A DNA stretch of 34,830 bases from Candidatus Poseidonia sp. GTDB taxonomy: Archaea; Thermoplasmatota; Poseidoniia; Poseidoniales; Poseidoniaceae. The stretch lies in the NCBI GenBank assembly GCA_030827365.1, contig JAUREO010000017.1:1-34830 (forward strand), in the 5' to 3' direction. Every line of letters begins with the position of its first letter. Within the stretch, counting starts at the first letter, position 1. Shown in pieces: positions 6,701 through 14,329 of this stretch. The notes beneath the pieces were generated by a model. That model did not search any database, was not told the DNA's origin, and saw only the letters and a list, made by a program, of their open reading frames with translations. The position numbers and the translations under genes were made by a program.

Positions 6701-9014
6701 CATAGAGAATCCAAGCATGGCCTGCGTGTCCGTTCGGTAAGGTCATATTTTGCCAAACCTCAATGGTTGATGTCCCAGAGCCAGAAAATGAACCACAATT
6801 CTTGTACACTTCTCTTGATATTTGTTGCACTTCATCATGCGACAGAGCGCTATCGTAGACGACGACTCGGTCAACAAATCCTTTGAAAAACGAAGAGCCA
6901 GCCCTATTCACACCTATTCTGTATAAATCGACATTGTTGAAGTCTGAACTGTTTGGTTGGAATGAACCAACTAAAACACCGTTTAGATATCGATGAACTG
7001 TCCCGTTATCGTAGACCGTGGAGAGATGATTCCATTGGTGTAATTTTAACGCTCCAAAAGCATTCGATGAGTTACTGTGTTGTCGCCACTCACCATTTTG
7101 AATCATATGTTGAAATGTTTGAGCCGAACCTGCAACATCGCCAATTGCAAATGTCGAGGCGTACGTTGATTGATTATCATCCTCAACCAACACAAATTGA
7201 CTGACTGTTAAATCGCCCGACCAATCTTGAACGTCTACCTGGGCATAATCATCGATACCATCGAAAAACAGACACGTTCCGCCTGGGCAATTGACCCAAT
7301 TGGTTGAATTCATATCGTACAGTGTTAAGTTCGCATTTTGTTGTCCATCAAATGCGGTTGAACCCGAACCTGTTTCAAAATCCCATGAATGAAGAATTGA
7401 ATTGGGTTGAGGGCGATCTGTAAACACCTTGTAAGCGGAAGCGGGGACGACAGCTTTAGTTTGATTTGGGCCCTCCCAAGAAAGGATGACTCCATGAGGT
7501 CCGCCACCTTCAAACATTTCAACACGAAGTTCATGGTATCCAGATGTAATATTTCTGTAGCCTGAATATTCCCTCATTCCGTGCGTACCATGATTCTGAA
7601 TCAACGAAACACCATCAAGCCACATTTCCGAACCATCATCGCTGTTGAGATAAAAGGTCCAATTTCCATCTTCTGGGATGTTGATAGATGAAGTGAACCT
7701 CACGCTAAAAGTGTCTTTGAATCTTGAATCAAGACCGGGATGTGGGTTGGATGAAGAGGCGAAATTAATGCTCGATTGTATCGTCACTGCGTTTGGAAAC
7801 CTACCTTCTAAATTTGGCATAGCATTGGTATTGAATGTAACTGCGCGATTATCATAATATTCTGCAAGCAGGCCATTCATTGCTTCGGCTTCTTGTCCAC
7901 TGCAATCGGGGGTGAGTGTGACTGAAAGAGCGTTTGCTCCGCCTTGTTTTTTGGAACTCTGTACGTCGATGTCAATCGATTCGTTTCCACTTGTCGACGG
8001 GAGGGCGTGACTCCAGTATCTCGCTTGGGTTGACCATGAAGAATCAGCAGTATCAAAACCTGAATTCGGTAAGTGATTGACATCCCAATTTCCATCATTA
8101 CTACCCCATGAGGCATACCCAATTACATTCGAAACGTTGGTGACAAACTCTGTTTCTTGGTCGAAAAACACGGGTAAATTGTATGTGCCGTTAAGGGTTG
8201 AGTTCGCTGTGTAGAGGTTATCGTTCCAATATTTGTATCCTGACCCATTTCGATTTGTAGCGAGGTCAAGAACAAAATTTCCACGATTTCCAAGGCTATT
8301 GTTTGCTTTTTCAATGAGCCCTATCGCTGTTTCAGTGGTGTATCCAGTGAGACGTGTCACAAGGAAAAATCCGTATTCTTGACGCGTGAAAGCCTCCATC
8401 GAATTGCCAGCGATTGGACCGTAATCATGCGTGATCCACCAACTGCTGCCAATCGATTCATTGTATCGACCACCGAGCAAAGAAATTTCCTGGTCAAAAC
8501 TTGCTGCAGTGTTTTGCCCACCAGACACTCGTAACGGGATACCCTTCGTCGTCACGAGATAGTTGATTTTCGAACTGTTTGAACGATTCATCAACATTTC
8601 ATACATGGGTTCAAGGAAATATGTTTCAAATTGATCTCTGTTGATTGTTTCTCCGGTGGGTGTATTTGGCATGTCGAAGATGAAGATTCGTTCTTCGCTA
8701 ATGTTTCGGGCCTCAATGAACGCCCATGCTATTTCTCGACTCACATCGGACTTGTTGTTGACAAGCACTGCGACATCTGAATAATTGATGACATCGAGGT
8801 AGGCAAATCCATTCGGCATGGCAATGGTTCGAAAAGGTAACTCGTCCCACACAGAGGTTGAGATTTCTTCAGTGGATTTCCTTGGTTCAACATGAGGCTG
8901 AGCCAACCTCACGTCAACAGAAGGTTGTGGTTGAACAAAAATTGGAGACAAACTCGAGAGCAAAAACAAGGTCAGAATTGCCAATGCCCTATGCATCTTG
9001 CTCATTCCGACCAT
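3738..9014 (-). CDS. Giant secreted membrane-anchored protein: TIGR03790-like domain with nested PA14 and LamG
   Basis: A 1,758-residue surface protein. A signal peptide occupies about residues 7-30. Residues about 60-310 resemble the N-terminal part of TIGR03790-type proteins (IPLRV near 159, YASWGSND near 300). The rest of that fold seems to resume at 865-955 (GYVYEPYL, then GDPKMAPF). Between them sit a PA14-like domain (about 380-530: LLAEYYDN, NSDDGSEMWLDG, SGYHELRVEMFEGGG) and a LamG/concanavalin-like domain (about 540-735: FDGIDDYAQV, YLNGVLVG, VVVYDSALS). Residues 960-1640 are beta-rich Ig/CARDB-like modules, then one membrane helix at about 1648-1668 and a cytoplasmic tail ending in two Trp-rich repeats. 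It probably binds glycans or particles outside the cell. The listed start is the longest; ATG 9005 or 8996 (MHRALAILTL) fits the signal peptide and TATA spacing better. Confidence 0.9.
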   Translation of the reverse strand: MVGMSKMHRALAILTLFLLSSLSPIFVQPQPSVDVRLAQPHVEPRKSTEEISTSVWDELPFRTIAMPNGFAYLDVINYSDVAVLVNNKSDVSREIAWAFIEARNISEERIFIFDMPNTPTGETINRDQFETYFLEPMYEMLMNRSNSSKINYLVTTKGIPLRVSGGQNTAASFDQEISLLGGRYNESIGSSWWITHDYGPIAGNSMEAFTRQEYGFFLVTRLTGYTTETAIGLIEKANNSLGNRGNFVLDLATNRNGSGYKYWNDNLYTANSTLNGTYNLPVFFDQETEFVTNVSNVIGYASWGSNDGNWDVNHLPNSGFDTADSSWSTQARYWSHALPSTSGNESIDIDVQSSKKQGGANALSVTLTPDCSGQEAEAMNGLLAEYYDNRAVTFNTNAMPNLEGRFPNAVTIQSSINFASSSNPHPGLDSRFKDTFSVRFTSSINIPEDGNWTFYLNSDDGSEMWLDGVSLIQNHGTHGMREYSGYRNITSGYHELRVEMFEGGGPHGVILSWEGPNQTKAVVPASAYKVFTDRPQPNSILHSWDFETGSGSTAFDGQQNANLTLYDMNSTNWVNCPGGTCLFFDGIDDYAQVDVQDWSGDLTVSQFVLVEDDNQSTYASTFAIGDVAGSAQTFQHMIQNGEWRQHSNSSNAFGALKLHQWNHLSTVYDNGTVHRYLNGVLVGSFQPNSSDFNNVDLYRIGVNRAGSSFFKGFVDRVVVYDSALSHDEVQQISREVYKNCGSFSGSGTSTIEVWQNMTLPNGHAGHAWILYGYGSSSGEVSGTFDILIEGYDSNGVLRSQNRTGSQILAENWNSKTLRFRPHENVTNFKIVIDIQPSGANSDGTFYLDTLNLRSIRPHNGWVDGSIAETAVSTGGRSFAWGTGYGQSLVADLLEDGVSGVKGYVYEPYLTAVGYPSVLMESYVQGYNLAESHAAANLITGWMGVVVGDPKMAPFADQFHDVNVIDARLVGAANQNDQSTIEVAIENIGMSEAVGSLVLFNLQGNILLNQTNLTIPAGDQNGSRLKLELDFPVSSTDWMNIRVRWLNATPERRFQHNIFDLGFPVNAKPVISNGYCSASELARGGYTICNILASDDENVTSVIVEWKVGEGETWTSQNATYLFGDRWEIIVTIPTTSVLGNLSLQATAYDAYGLTDFKQFLDVTRILNASQSWYGPYIEGLDQSNWDRASTLPSSPPNDLQRAQPYLLIVCAKDADFEPEYEYPTLEVNRGNISEPVEIESPEFGVFCYQASYELARSSSLEEVEFSVYNSNLERVSYRTASVGDIAPSIQMTIESEDGVLLDRVLNNGREYLRIQITDIDDEESSFIGDLRILWPGGEILQFPIDIESNEFEILFELERVQHSLETGNFWAQVMGIGLHGSLATQEIEYPVIMTPPRIQFTALCDTHGNLTSMNFGQIATWAVVFESDRPIGASTVSLIQEGWSVQLPVQEVPVWNKDDNLSDNCSLSTLMLDQSQTFYRVRLDSTFVEGEGQLLAYVKDIDGLVHTVQQSIQFTRAPTVLQPDVPMNISTGQDLVTRLQISDEDGLSGIICSLQILDEQMNVLTQFVELAGDPSLSSNELSWVYPVPRNVENQTITLFFECINEQFEAFSEQRALSINPYIDPCINNTLPECNTELALQTSKTNKGTQFAIVAFGIILFAIFTALLLSRKRATEELWSTQAEQKTDSVTIMELDTLFDDISVELPSNAKPVFDFIPEGWTIEQYTSWLDGPVPEDWTEEQWVQYVAEHKEKINLHQI

Positions 9015-9022
9015 TCACTTCT

Positions 9023-9030
9023 AAGTTATA
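9023..9030 (-). promoter_or_regulatory. TATA-like box of the first giant surface-protein gene
   Basis: TATAACTT on the minus strand lies 18-25 bases upstream of the ATG at 9005 and about nine bases more from the ATG at 8996. Initiation at the usual archaeal distance would give a leaderless or nearly leaderless message for one of these inner starts, so the longest reading of the gene (9014) is less likely. Confidence 0.4.
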
Positions 9031-9090
9031 GCCGTGTTCCTTCTATCTCACAAAAAAATGTGCCTATGCTCCCCATCTTTCATCAAATGA

Positions 9091-9759
9091 ATGCGAACCA
9101 TCTATGTAGGACGGCCTTCCCTCCTTGACATGATGGTCGAACTTTACATGGCTCGAACCTGTAAATGGGGTGTACTCAAAGTCATTGGAGGTGATGTTTG
9201 GGAACATTCAGCAGATGTGCTTGTAACTCCTGCCAACAACAGATTATCAGGTCGAGAGGGTCTTGATGCCATGATTCATCAAAAAGCTGGAAAGGAACTG
9301 TCAGAGGTCACCCGTAACATTTGTTTGGAAATGAGGAAGATCAATGCCCCTCCATGTGCAGTGACAAGCAATGTCGTCACTCAACCATACAAATTGGGGG
9401 ACCGATTCAAACATATCATCCACGCTGTTGGTCCTGATTGTCGGAGACCAAATCAAGACGATACGAGAAGAGAATTATTGCCTGAAACATACTACAATCT
9501 CTTTGACACATTACGCGAACTCAAGGCTGAAACAGTCATTGCACCTCCCCTATCGATGGGTGTTTTTGGCTTTCCACACCGCGAAGGTGCACGAATTACA
9601 CTCAGCGTACTGCTTGGCATTCTCGATGGTGAAGAGGACTATGGCATTCGGGAATATTCCATCGTCGTCAAAGAACGAAATTTCATCAACAATATGCGAA
9701 CTGTGTACAGGGAAGGTGAAGACCAATTCCCAGGTATCGACACGACCAACGAAATTTAG
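9091..9759 (+). CDS. Macrodomain (ADP-ribose-binding) protein
   Basis: A macrodomain protein of up to 222 residues; this fold binds ADP-ribose and often hydrolyses ADP-ribosyl or O-acetyl-ADP-ribose groups. The order of motifs is typical: GVLKVIGGDVWE (about 27-38), VTPANN (about 45-50, for the usual VNAAN), the loop then LDAMIHQKAGKEL, a strand with KHIIHAVGP, and VIAPPLSMGVFGFPHREGA (about 150-168) for the phosphate-binding loop. The glycine-rich loop is changed: SGREG stands where GGGG is common. The start is uncertain: ATG 9091 has no clear ribosome site, and ATG 9130, 9133 or 9148 would still include the whole fold. It is divergent from the giant surface-protein gene and overlaps the next convergent gene by four bases at the 3' end. 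The target is unknown. Confidence 0.87.
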   Translation: MRTIYVGRPSLLDMMVELYMARTCKWGVLKVIGGDVWEHSADVLVTPANNRLSGREGLDAMIHQKAGKELSEVTRNICLEMRKINAPPCAVTSNVVTQPYKLGDRFKHIIHAVGPDCRRPNQDDTRRELLPETYYNLFDTLRELKAETVIAPPLSMGVFGFPHREGARITLSVLLGILDGEEDYGIREYSIVVKERNFINNMRTVYREGEDQFPGIDTTNEI

Positions 9760-10286
9760 GATGATGAACTTCCTGCAAGATGGTTTTCAGCATTCTGCAA
9801 TTTAATTTTGAGATCCTCAAGTTCATTTTGGGCGTTTTCAAGGGATGCTGCCTTAAGATTGCGTTCTACTGATGAACGCAGCCTTTCAACCGTGGCAAGT
9901 CGCTGACTTCGGTCTTTGGGGCGAGTCGATTCACTACGCATTGTCATCAGCCATTCTTCGAGCAATGCCCTACCCCACTCAGGTGCTCGGAATTCTGCAG
10001 ACAACATGATGCTTTGACTCAAATGACGAAACCGAACCTTCCCATCCTTTGCTCTGTCCGCTTGAATTGAACCAACATTCCATCGGGAAATAGGGATTTG
10101 AAGGTGCTGTTCAAGTTGTATTTCGTCATCCGATGGAAACGAAAACACGGCGATAAGAACGCCACTGGACAAGCAGAAGAACATCTCTGTTCGCACTGCG
10201 GTTTCGGACCATATTGTTGAATTTGTGGGCAATTCTCCCCAAGACTCCATGCACCAATTTTCGATAAGAGAGCGCCTTTGGTTCAT
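9756..10286 (-). CDS. Hypothetical protein with C-terminal coiled coil
   Basis: A 176-residue protein that I do not recognise. The first two thirds are mixed alpha/beta, with hydrophobic strands around MFFCLSSGVLIAVFSF and a Trp-rich helix near EWGRALLEEWL. The last 55 residues are charged and heptad-like (RLATVERLRSSVERNL, then ELEDLKIKLQNAENHL), predicting a coiled coil. No signal peptide or membrane helix is seen, so it is probably cytoplasmic. The ATG at 10286 is preferred because a GGAAGG ribosome site lies seven bases upstream. The frame extends to a TTG at 10394, but that reading would overlap the divergent protease gene by 30 bases. Its neighbours are a macrodomain gene (overlapping tail to tail) and a divergent S2P protease, with which it may share a promoter region. 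Confidence 0.72.
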   Translation of the reverse strand: MNQRRSLIENWCMESWGELPTNSTIWSETAVRTEMFFCLSSGVLIAVFSFPSDDEIQLEQHLQIPISRWNVGSIQADRAKDGKVRFRHLSQSIMLSAEFRAPEWGRALLEEWLMTMRSESTRPKDRSQRLATVERLRSSVERNLKAASLENAQNELEDLKIKLQNAENHLAGSSSS

Positions 10287-10350
10287 GATGTTGCCTTCCG
10301 ACGACACGATTTGAAGGTTTCCAATCTGTTGTTGATGCGGTGAAGATTCA

Positions 10351-10357
10351 AAGAGGT
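10351..10357 (+). promoter_or_regulatory. Ribosome binding site deciding the GTG start of the S2P protease
   Basis: AAGAGGT ends seven bases before GTG 10365, whereas the in-frame ATG codons at 10374 and 10377 are 16 or more bases away. This supports the GTG as the true start. Confidence 0.6.
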
Positions 10358-10364
10358 CTGCGTT

Positions 10365-11858
10365 GTGCGATGTATGATGACGACGGAGGTTCAATCAAGC
10401 GTTGAATCCACCTTGTGGCAACCTTCATTCAATTTCGGTCTCATCTTCATCCTATTTGTGTCGTGGTACATCTTCTTACGAATCCTGGAGAGAAATGGAA
10501 CCTTAGACAAATGGAATGCATCGAGGGCCTTAGGCTTCGTCCTGATGGTTCGCACACATCGTGGCCAAAAAGCACTTGAAACATTAGCAAAACCAAGAAA
10601 ATTTTGGAGGGCATATGGTGAGGTATCTGTTTGGATTTGTAGTGTTTCATTGGTCGCAGTAGCACTTCTTGTTGTTCTTGCATTCATTTCCTCCCTTTTG
10701 GCACCACAAACATCTGAGCCACCTGCAGCATCTGAGTTAATTGCTATTCCTGGACTTAATCCAGTCATACCGCTTGGATGGGGTATCATTGCATTCGTAG
10801 TTTCTCTCATCATCCACGAACTCGGTCATGGATTACAAGCACGTGCTCATGGTATGAGGGTTCGATCATTTGGGCTGTTGCAACTTGGACCACTACCATT
10901 AGGTGCGTTTGCCGAACCACAATATGAAGAATTGAGTCAAGCACCTCGAAGAGAAAGGTTGCGTATGTTTGCTGCTGGTCCTGCAACCAACATTTTTGCT
11001 GCAGTTTTTTTCCTAATCTTGCTCGGACTCATATCCACTCAATTCACCGGCGCAAACGAACATGTCCACATCCAAGGACTGGTTGTCGACGAAAGTGCCG
11101 ATGTCGCTGGAATGGAACCTTGGGACATCATCATCTCTGTCAACGAAACCGAAGTTGTTGATTTGGAACAATTCCATGAGGTCATCGATCAATATCGTGC
11201 TAATGACACCATTCTCATCCATGTTGAACATGCCGATGGCACCCACGATAATTTGACACTCATCTTAGGTGATAAATTTGAACACTACAAAAATCTTGGT
11301 TGGAGCGAAGATAATCTAGAACTTCTTGGAATCGAAAAACAAGACCCATTTCTTGGCGTGGTCGGTTTAGCAGATGCAACACAAGGAGTAGACCGCTTAG
11401 CAGGTCCGCTTTCAAAAGAGTGGCAAGGCGGTTTCTTCTCAAGGCTCATTTCAATTCCTTTCCACTTCATCAATCTCCTCATCGTTCCCTTTGAAATGCA
11501 GGGGGTCGCTATTCATCCATTTGAAGAATCTCGTCTTGCTGCAGGAGATGGAATCCTTGCAAGCATCCTTGGACTCGGTGGATTACTCTTCTTCGTTCAT
11601 CTCTTTTTCTGGCTCATCTGGGTCAACATCTTGCTTGGATTTACCAACCTCATCCCCATCGTTCCATTTGATGGCGGTCACATGTTCCGTGATTTCGCCC
11701 ACGGTTGGCTCGATCGGTTCAAGCGACTACGACAAAAACTTCGCCTAGGTGACACCCATCCACTATGGGTTGAACACATCGCACAAAAAGCGACGAGTTT
11801 TTCCTCATTGTTCTTGTTCGTGATTCTTATCGTGACGATTCTCATACCCTACTTTTGA
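10365..11858 (+). CDS. Site-2 protease family zinc metalloprotease (M50) with PDZ domain
   Basis: A 497-residue intramembrane metalloprotease that cuts substrates inside the lipid bilayer, usually after a first external cleavage. The zinc motif HELGH is at residues 151-155, inside a membrane helix, and the third zinc ligand is D436 in NLIPIVPFDGGH (428-439). Membrane helices are visible near 23-40, 88-112, 136-158, 201-224, 403-428 and 478-497. A PDZ-like domain occupies about 232-302 (GLVVDESADVAGMEPWDIIISVNE), placed between the two active-site helices as in RseP, where it gates substrate entry. GTG 10365 is supported by its ribosome site. The 3' end overlaps the convergent Hjc-like gene by 17 bases. 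A likely role is regulated proteolysis of membrane-anchored proteins, for example tails of the surface proteins encoded nearby, but this is inference. Confidence 0.93.
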   Translation: MRCMMTTEVQSSVESTLWQPSFNFGLIFILFVSWYIFLRILERNGTLDKWNASRALGFVLMVRTHRGQKALETLAKPRKFWRAYGEVSVWICSVSLVAVALLVVLAFISSLLAPQTSEPPAASELIAIPGLNPVIPLGWGIIAFVVSLIIHELGHGLQARAHGMRVRSFGLLQLGPLPLGAFAEPQYEELSQAPRRERLRMFAAGPATNIFAAVFFLILLGLISTQFTGANEHVHIQGLVVDESADVAGMEPWDIIISVNETEVVDLEQFHEVIDQYRANDTILIHVEHADGTHDNLTLILGDKFEHYKNLGWSEDNLELLGIEKQDPFLGVVGLADATQGVDRLAGPLSKEWQGGFFSRLISIPFHFINLLIVPFEMQGVAIHPFEESRLAAGDGILASILGLGGLLFFVHLFFWLIWVNILLGFTNLIPIVPFDGGHMFRDFAHGWLDRFKRLRQKLRLGDTHPLWVEHIAQKATSFSSLFLFVILIVTILIPYF

Positions 11859-12480
11859 ACACCTTTGATTCACTTCTGCGGCGTTCAAGTTCAGCAAAAA
11901 TTTGGCTTCGCTTCATCGCTTCATCAAATATTGGGTCTCGGATTTCATCTTGTGATGTCGTTTCCGAGTCATCATAACAAATCATAGAAATGAATTTGTT
12001 GAGCGGTAAACCATCGTTCCAATTGAGATACACCGAGCCTGTTTTTGTGGTTGGCAGTGGAGGAATTCGTTGAGCGATTTGCCATTGTCTTGCCGTTATT
12101 GCACCGGTTTCAACTCGAAAAATTCTCCAAGAGTCTCCTCGTACCCCTTTGAGTCGAAAAGCGTACAGCGGTAGCAACTCACTTTTTTGACAATCGCGTA
12201 AAATTGCGTCGTATTGAGCGCGAAGACGTTCATCAAAGTAGAGTTTTTCTGAATGAGATGACTTAACTTCGATAGGAAAGCCATAATCGCCTCTTGCTGC
12301 AAAAACATCACCACTTCCCTCAATACCAGAACCAGCGACCCGAATGACAAAAAATGGCTTTCTAAGGACCATTCGCATTCGATTTTTTTCCTCGATAGTA
12401 CAGGAACGAAGAACACCCTCGATGTTTTTCTTTTTGCCGGACAATACGAGCCTAAGTTCACGCTCGTAATTTTGACCCAT
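11842..12480 (-). CDS. Hjc-like Holliday junction resolvase with C-terminal extension
   Basis: A 212-residue nuclease-fold protein resembling archaeal Hjc, which cuts four-way DNA junctions. The restriction-enzyme-like active site is visible: E6 or E8 in YERE, a basic strand then RVAGSGIEGSGDVFA giving D58, and IEVKSS giving E71 and K73, followed by a serine as in Hjc. The helix after it (LRAQYDAILRDCQK) is the usual dimerisation region. Typical Hjc is 120-140 residues; here about 80 further residues follow (from about 130) with a Trp-containing beta segment and a charged helical tail, of unknown role. It is divergent from an RNase H-fold protein gene 119 bases away and overlaps the S2P gene tail to tail. 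A different PD-(D/E)XK nuclease remains possible. Confidence 0.8.
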   Translation of the reverse strand: MGQNYERELRLVLSGKKKNIEGVLRSCTIEEKNRMRMVLRKPFFVIRVAGSGIEGSGDVFAARGDYGFPIEVKSSHSEKLYFDERLRAQYDAILRDCQKSELLPLYAFRLKGVRGDSWRIFRVETGAITARQWQIAQRIPPLPTTKTGSVYLNWNDGLPLNKFISMICYDDSETTSQDEIRDPIFDEAMKRSQIFAELERRRSESKVFKSRV

Positions 12481-12599
12481 GCACCACCAACAATGTCAAT
12501 CGTTCTTAGGCACTTCGGAAAATTCATAGATAAGAGCCTAAAAAATCAACCAACTCATGACACCGATAGTTTAGAAGAGATTCAGTGCAAGGATAGTTT
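12481..12599. promoter_or_regulatory. Divergent promoter region between two nuclease-like genes
   Basis: This 119-base gap drives the Hjc-like gene leftward and the RNase H-fold gene rightward. The plus strand has CCTAAAAAATC near 12538-12548 as one TATA candidate, and AAGGA at 12589-12593 six bases before GTG 12600, which supports that start. The minus strand has GGTGGT a few bases before ATG 12480. A convincing minus-strand TATA box was not found. Confidence 0.4.
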
Positions 12600-13343
12600 G
12601 TGCACAGGGCGTACATTCAAACGGATGATTTCGTCATGTCTTTTCGACTCATGCAACGGTTGCAAAAAGAACATATTCGTTTTGAGGTTTTGGAGATTGA
12701 CCAAAAAGTTCCCGAATTTGGTATATTGTTTACCCATGAATTGAATCATATGCATCCAAATACGATTCGAGTGCTTGCCGATGACATCGACGGAGCCATT
12801 GAAGAATTTTACAAACTCGTGCATCAAATCGATGAACATTCACTCTTGACCATCGGTATCGACCCCGGACCACGTCCTGCATGTGCTTGGCGAACCGATC
12901 AGACCGTCGTTGGTGTCATGCAAACTGAATCCTTTGATGAATTGTTTGATTTCCTGACAAAATTAGGACACCGGTATAAGGCACACACGATTCGAGTCAA
13001 AATTGGAAATGGCTCTCCCCTTCACCGGGACCGAATTATCAATCGCAGTTTCCACCGAGGTTATATCGTCGAAGAGGTTGATGAAAAATCGACAAGCAAG
13101 GGAAGAAATCGACATGACCATACAAAAGCAGCAATTCGTATTTCGATGAAATCTGGAAAATCAATCTTCGAAGAACGGATACTACAGCCGAGCAAGGGTG
13201 ATGTTCGTAATATTCAGCGTGAAAGTCGTGAATTATCAAATGGTAAATCAACCATTTCGTTTGAATTAGCTGAACTCGTTGCAATTGGGACAATATCGAT
13301 GGACGAAGCGATGATGAAACAAAATCACTCTTCTTCGGGATAA
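12600..13343 (+). CDS. RNase H-fold protein, YqgF/RuvC-like, with N-terminal domain
   Basis: A 247-residue protein. Its centre has the pattern of RNase H-fold resolvases: strand LLTIGIDPGPRPACAW with candidate catalytic D88, a second strand VVGVMQTES, strand IRVKIGNGSPLH (131-142), then IVEEVDEKSTSK (156-167), which resembles the DERxST segment of YqgF, and HDHTKAAIRI (172-181), which supplies a candidate final Asp (D173) and small residues as in RuvC/YqgF. The first 80 residues form a separate alpha/beta domain and the last 50 a charged helical tail. Canonical YqgF is about 140 residues, so this is a larger, probably archaeal family. GTG 12600 has an AAGGA ribosome site. It may act on branched DNA or pre-rRNA; the activity is inferred from fold motifs only. 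Its 3' end overlaps the signal peptidase gene by 19 bases. Confidence 0.68.
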   Translation: MHRAYIQTDDFVMSFRLMQRLQKEHIRFEVLEIDQKVPEFGILFTHELNHMHPNTIRVLADDIDGAIEEFYKLVHQIDEHSLLTIGIDPGPRPACAWRTDQTVVGVMQTESFDELFDFLTKLGHRYKAHTIRVKIGNGSPLHRDRIINRSFHRGYIVEEVDEKSTSKGRNRHDHTKAAIRISMKSGKSIFEERILQPSKGDVRNIQRESRELSNGKSTISFELAELVAIGTISMDEAMMKQNHSSSG

Positions 13344-14329
13344 TATTTCAGTGTTTGAAATTCAGGAGAATTCGATAGTAATCGCTTGGCAACTTTTTCG
13401 TAGACCACAGGTGAAATGAAGACAACACCTACAATCAAAAATAGAAATGTGAAAGAAGATGATGGAACATAAAACGTTCCAGGTGATGGTGGTCCACTCA
13501 CCATGAGTTTGACAGTTCCAAGCCATGGTATTTCCCCTCCTGCTGTTCCTATCATCCAAGATGCTCGTACAGGCCCATCAAGAGAACCGCCCGAACTAAT
13601 GACTCTTCGTTGGTCAACGGAACAATGATTGTTATCCCCGAGGGTAAGGAAGCCTGCATGTGTTGGTTGCCATCCTTGTATAGACAGATGCTGGGAGAGT
13701 CCCTCGTGTGCAAAAACGCTGAGTTCACAATCATACAATGCGTTATGTATTCCGTCGAATTCAATGGTAATTGATTCAACACCTTGAATTGAGGTTCCAG
13801 GAATTTGCCATGTTGTGACACAAACGCCAGGTTCGCCATTCTCATCCAACCACTCATCATCAAAGATACCGCCATTCGGGCATGGGTCTTCACCTCCTTT
13901 GATTGAAGAAGTAAAATCCGTTGGTTGAACTTCAAGAATCGCCCGATGAATAATAGGTGTTTCATTTCCTCCGTTCTTTTTGAAAATAATCACATCACCA
14001 TACATGCCGTGTTGCTCGTAACCATAGGATGCATGACTTGTATTCGCTGCTTCTACGAATGTGATAATCTGTTCAAATGGAGTTGAGTGAACCAAAATCA
14101 AATCTCCTGCATCAATAGCTCCAACTTCCCCTGACTCGCTGTGCATCATCGATTCTGATTCAACGACAACGAGAGGTGGCATAGAGCCAGTGTGGGCCCA
14201 CAACCCAAAGATGAGTAAGGCGATCATGCCCCCAGCCAAAACGAACTCGGAAAGCAGGACAAGAACAGGGTCAGGTTTCTTACTCAGGAGTTCACGCCCG
14301 TTCTTACTTTCTATACAATTTCTTTTCAT
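13325..14329 (-). CDS. Signal peptidase I, archaeal/ER type (S26B), with large insertion
   Basis: A 334-residue membrane serine protease that removes signal peptides from secreted proteins. A membrane helix lies at about 24-45 and a second at about 293-312. The active-site order matches archaeal Sec11-type enzymes: catalytic S60 in VESESMMHS, H128 in IIHRAI replacing the bacterial lysine, and D232 in LTLGDNNHC. Between H128 and D232 there are about 100 residues where small archaeal enzymes have far fewer; this insert holds cysteines (C150, C170, C201; C236 follows) that could form disulfides outside the cell. Archaeal enzymes are often about 150-250 residues, so this one is long. The start overlaps the end of the upstream small membrane protein gene by 26 bases, implying coupled translation. 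It probably processes the nearby giant surface proteins among others. Confidence 0.9.
   Translation of the reverse strand: MKRNCIESKNGRELLSKKPDPVLVLLSEFVLAGGMIALLIFGLWAHTGSMPPLVVVESESMMHSESGEVGAIDAGDLILVHSTPFEQIITFVEAANTSHASYGYEQHGMYGDVIIFKKNGGNETPIIHRAILEVQPTDFTSSIKGGEDPCPNGGIFDDEWLDENGEPGVCVTTWQIPGTSIQGVESITIEFDGIHNALYDCELSVFAHEGLSQHLSIQGWQPTHAGFLTLGDNNHCSVDQRRVISSGGSLDGPVRASWMIGTAGGEIPWLGTVKLMVSGPPSPGTFYVPSSSFTFLFLIVGVVFISPVVYEKVAKRLLSNSPEFQTLKYYPEEE

Noticed and set aside
10287-10394. N-terminal extension of the coiled-coil protein to TTG 10394
   Set aside because: It would overlap the divergent S2P gene and its ribosome site, while ATG 10286 has a GGAAGG site at good distance.
12096-12527. 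143-codon minus-strand open frame covering the Hjc-like gene
   Set aside because: It overlaps the frame with Hjc active-site motifs and shows no motif of its own.
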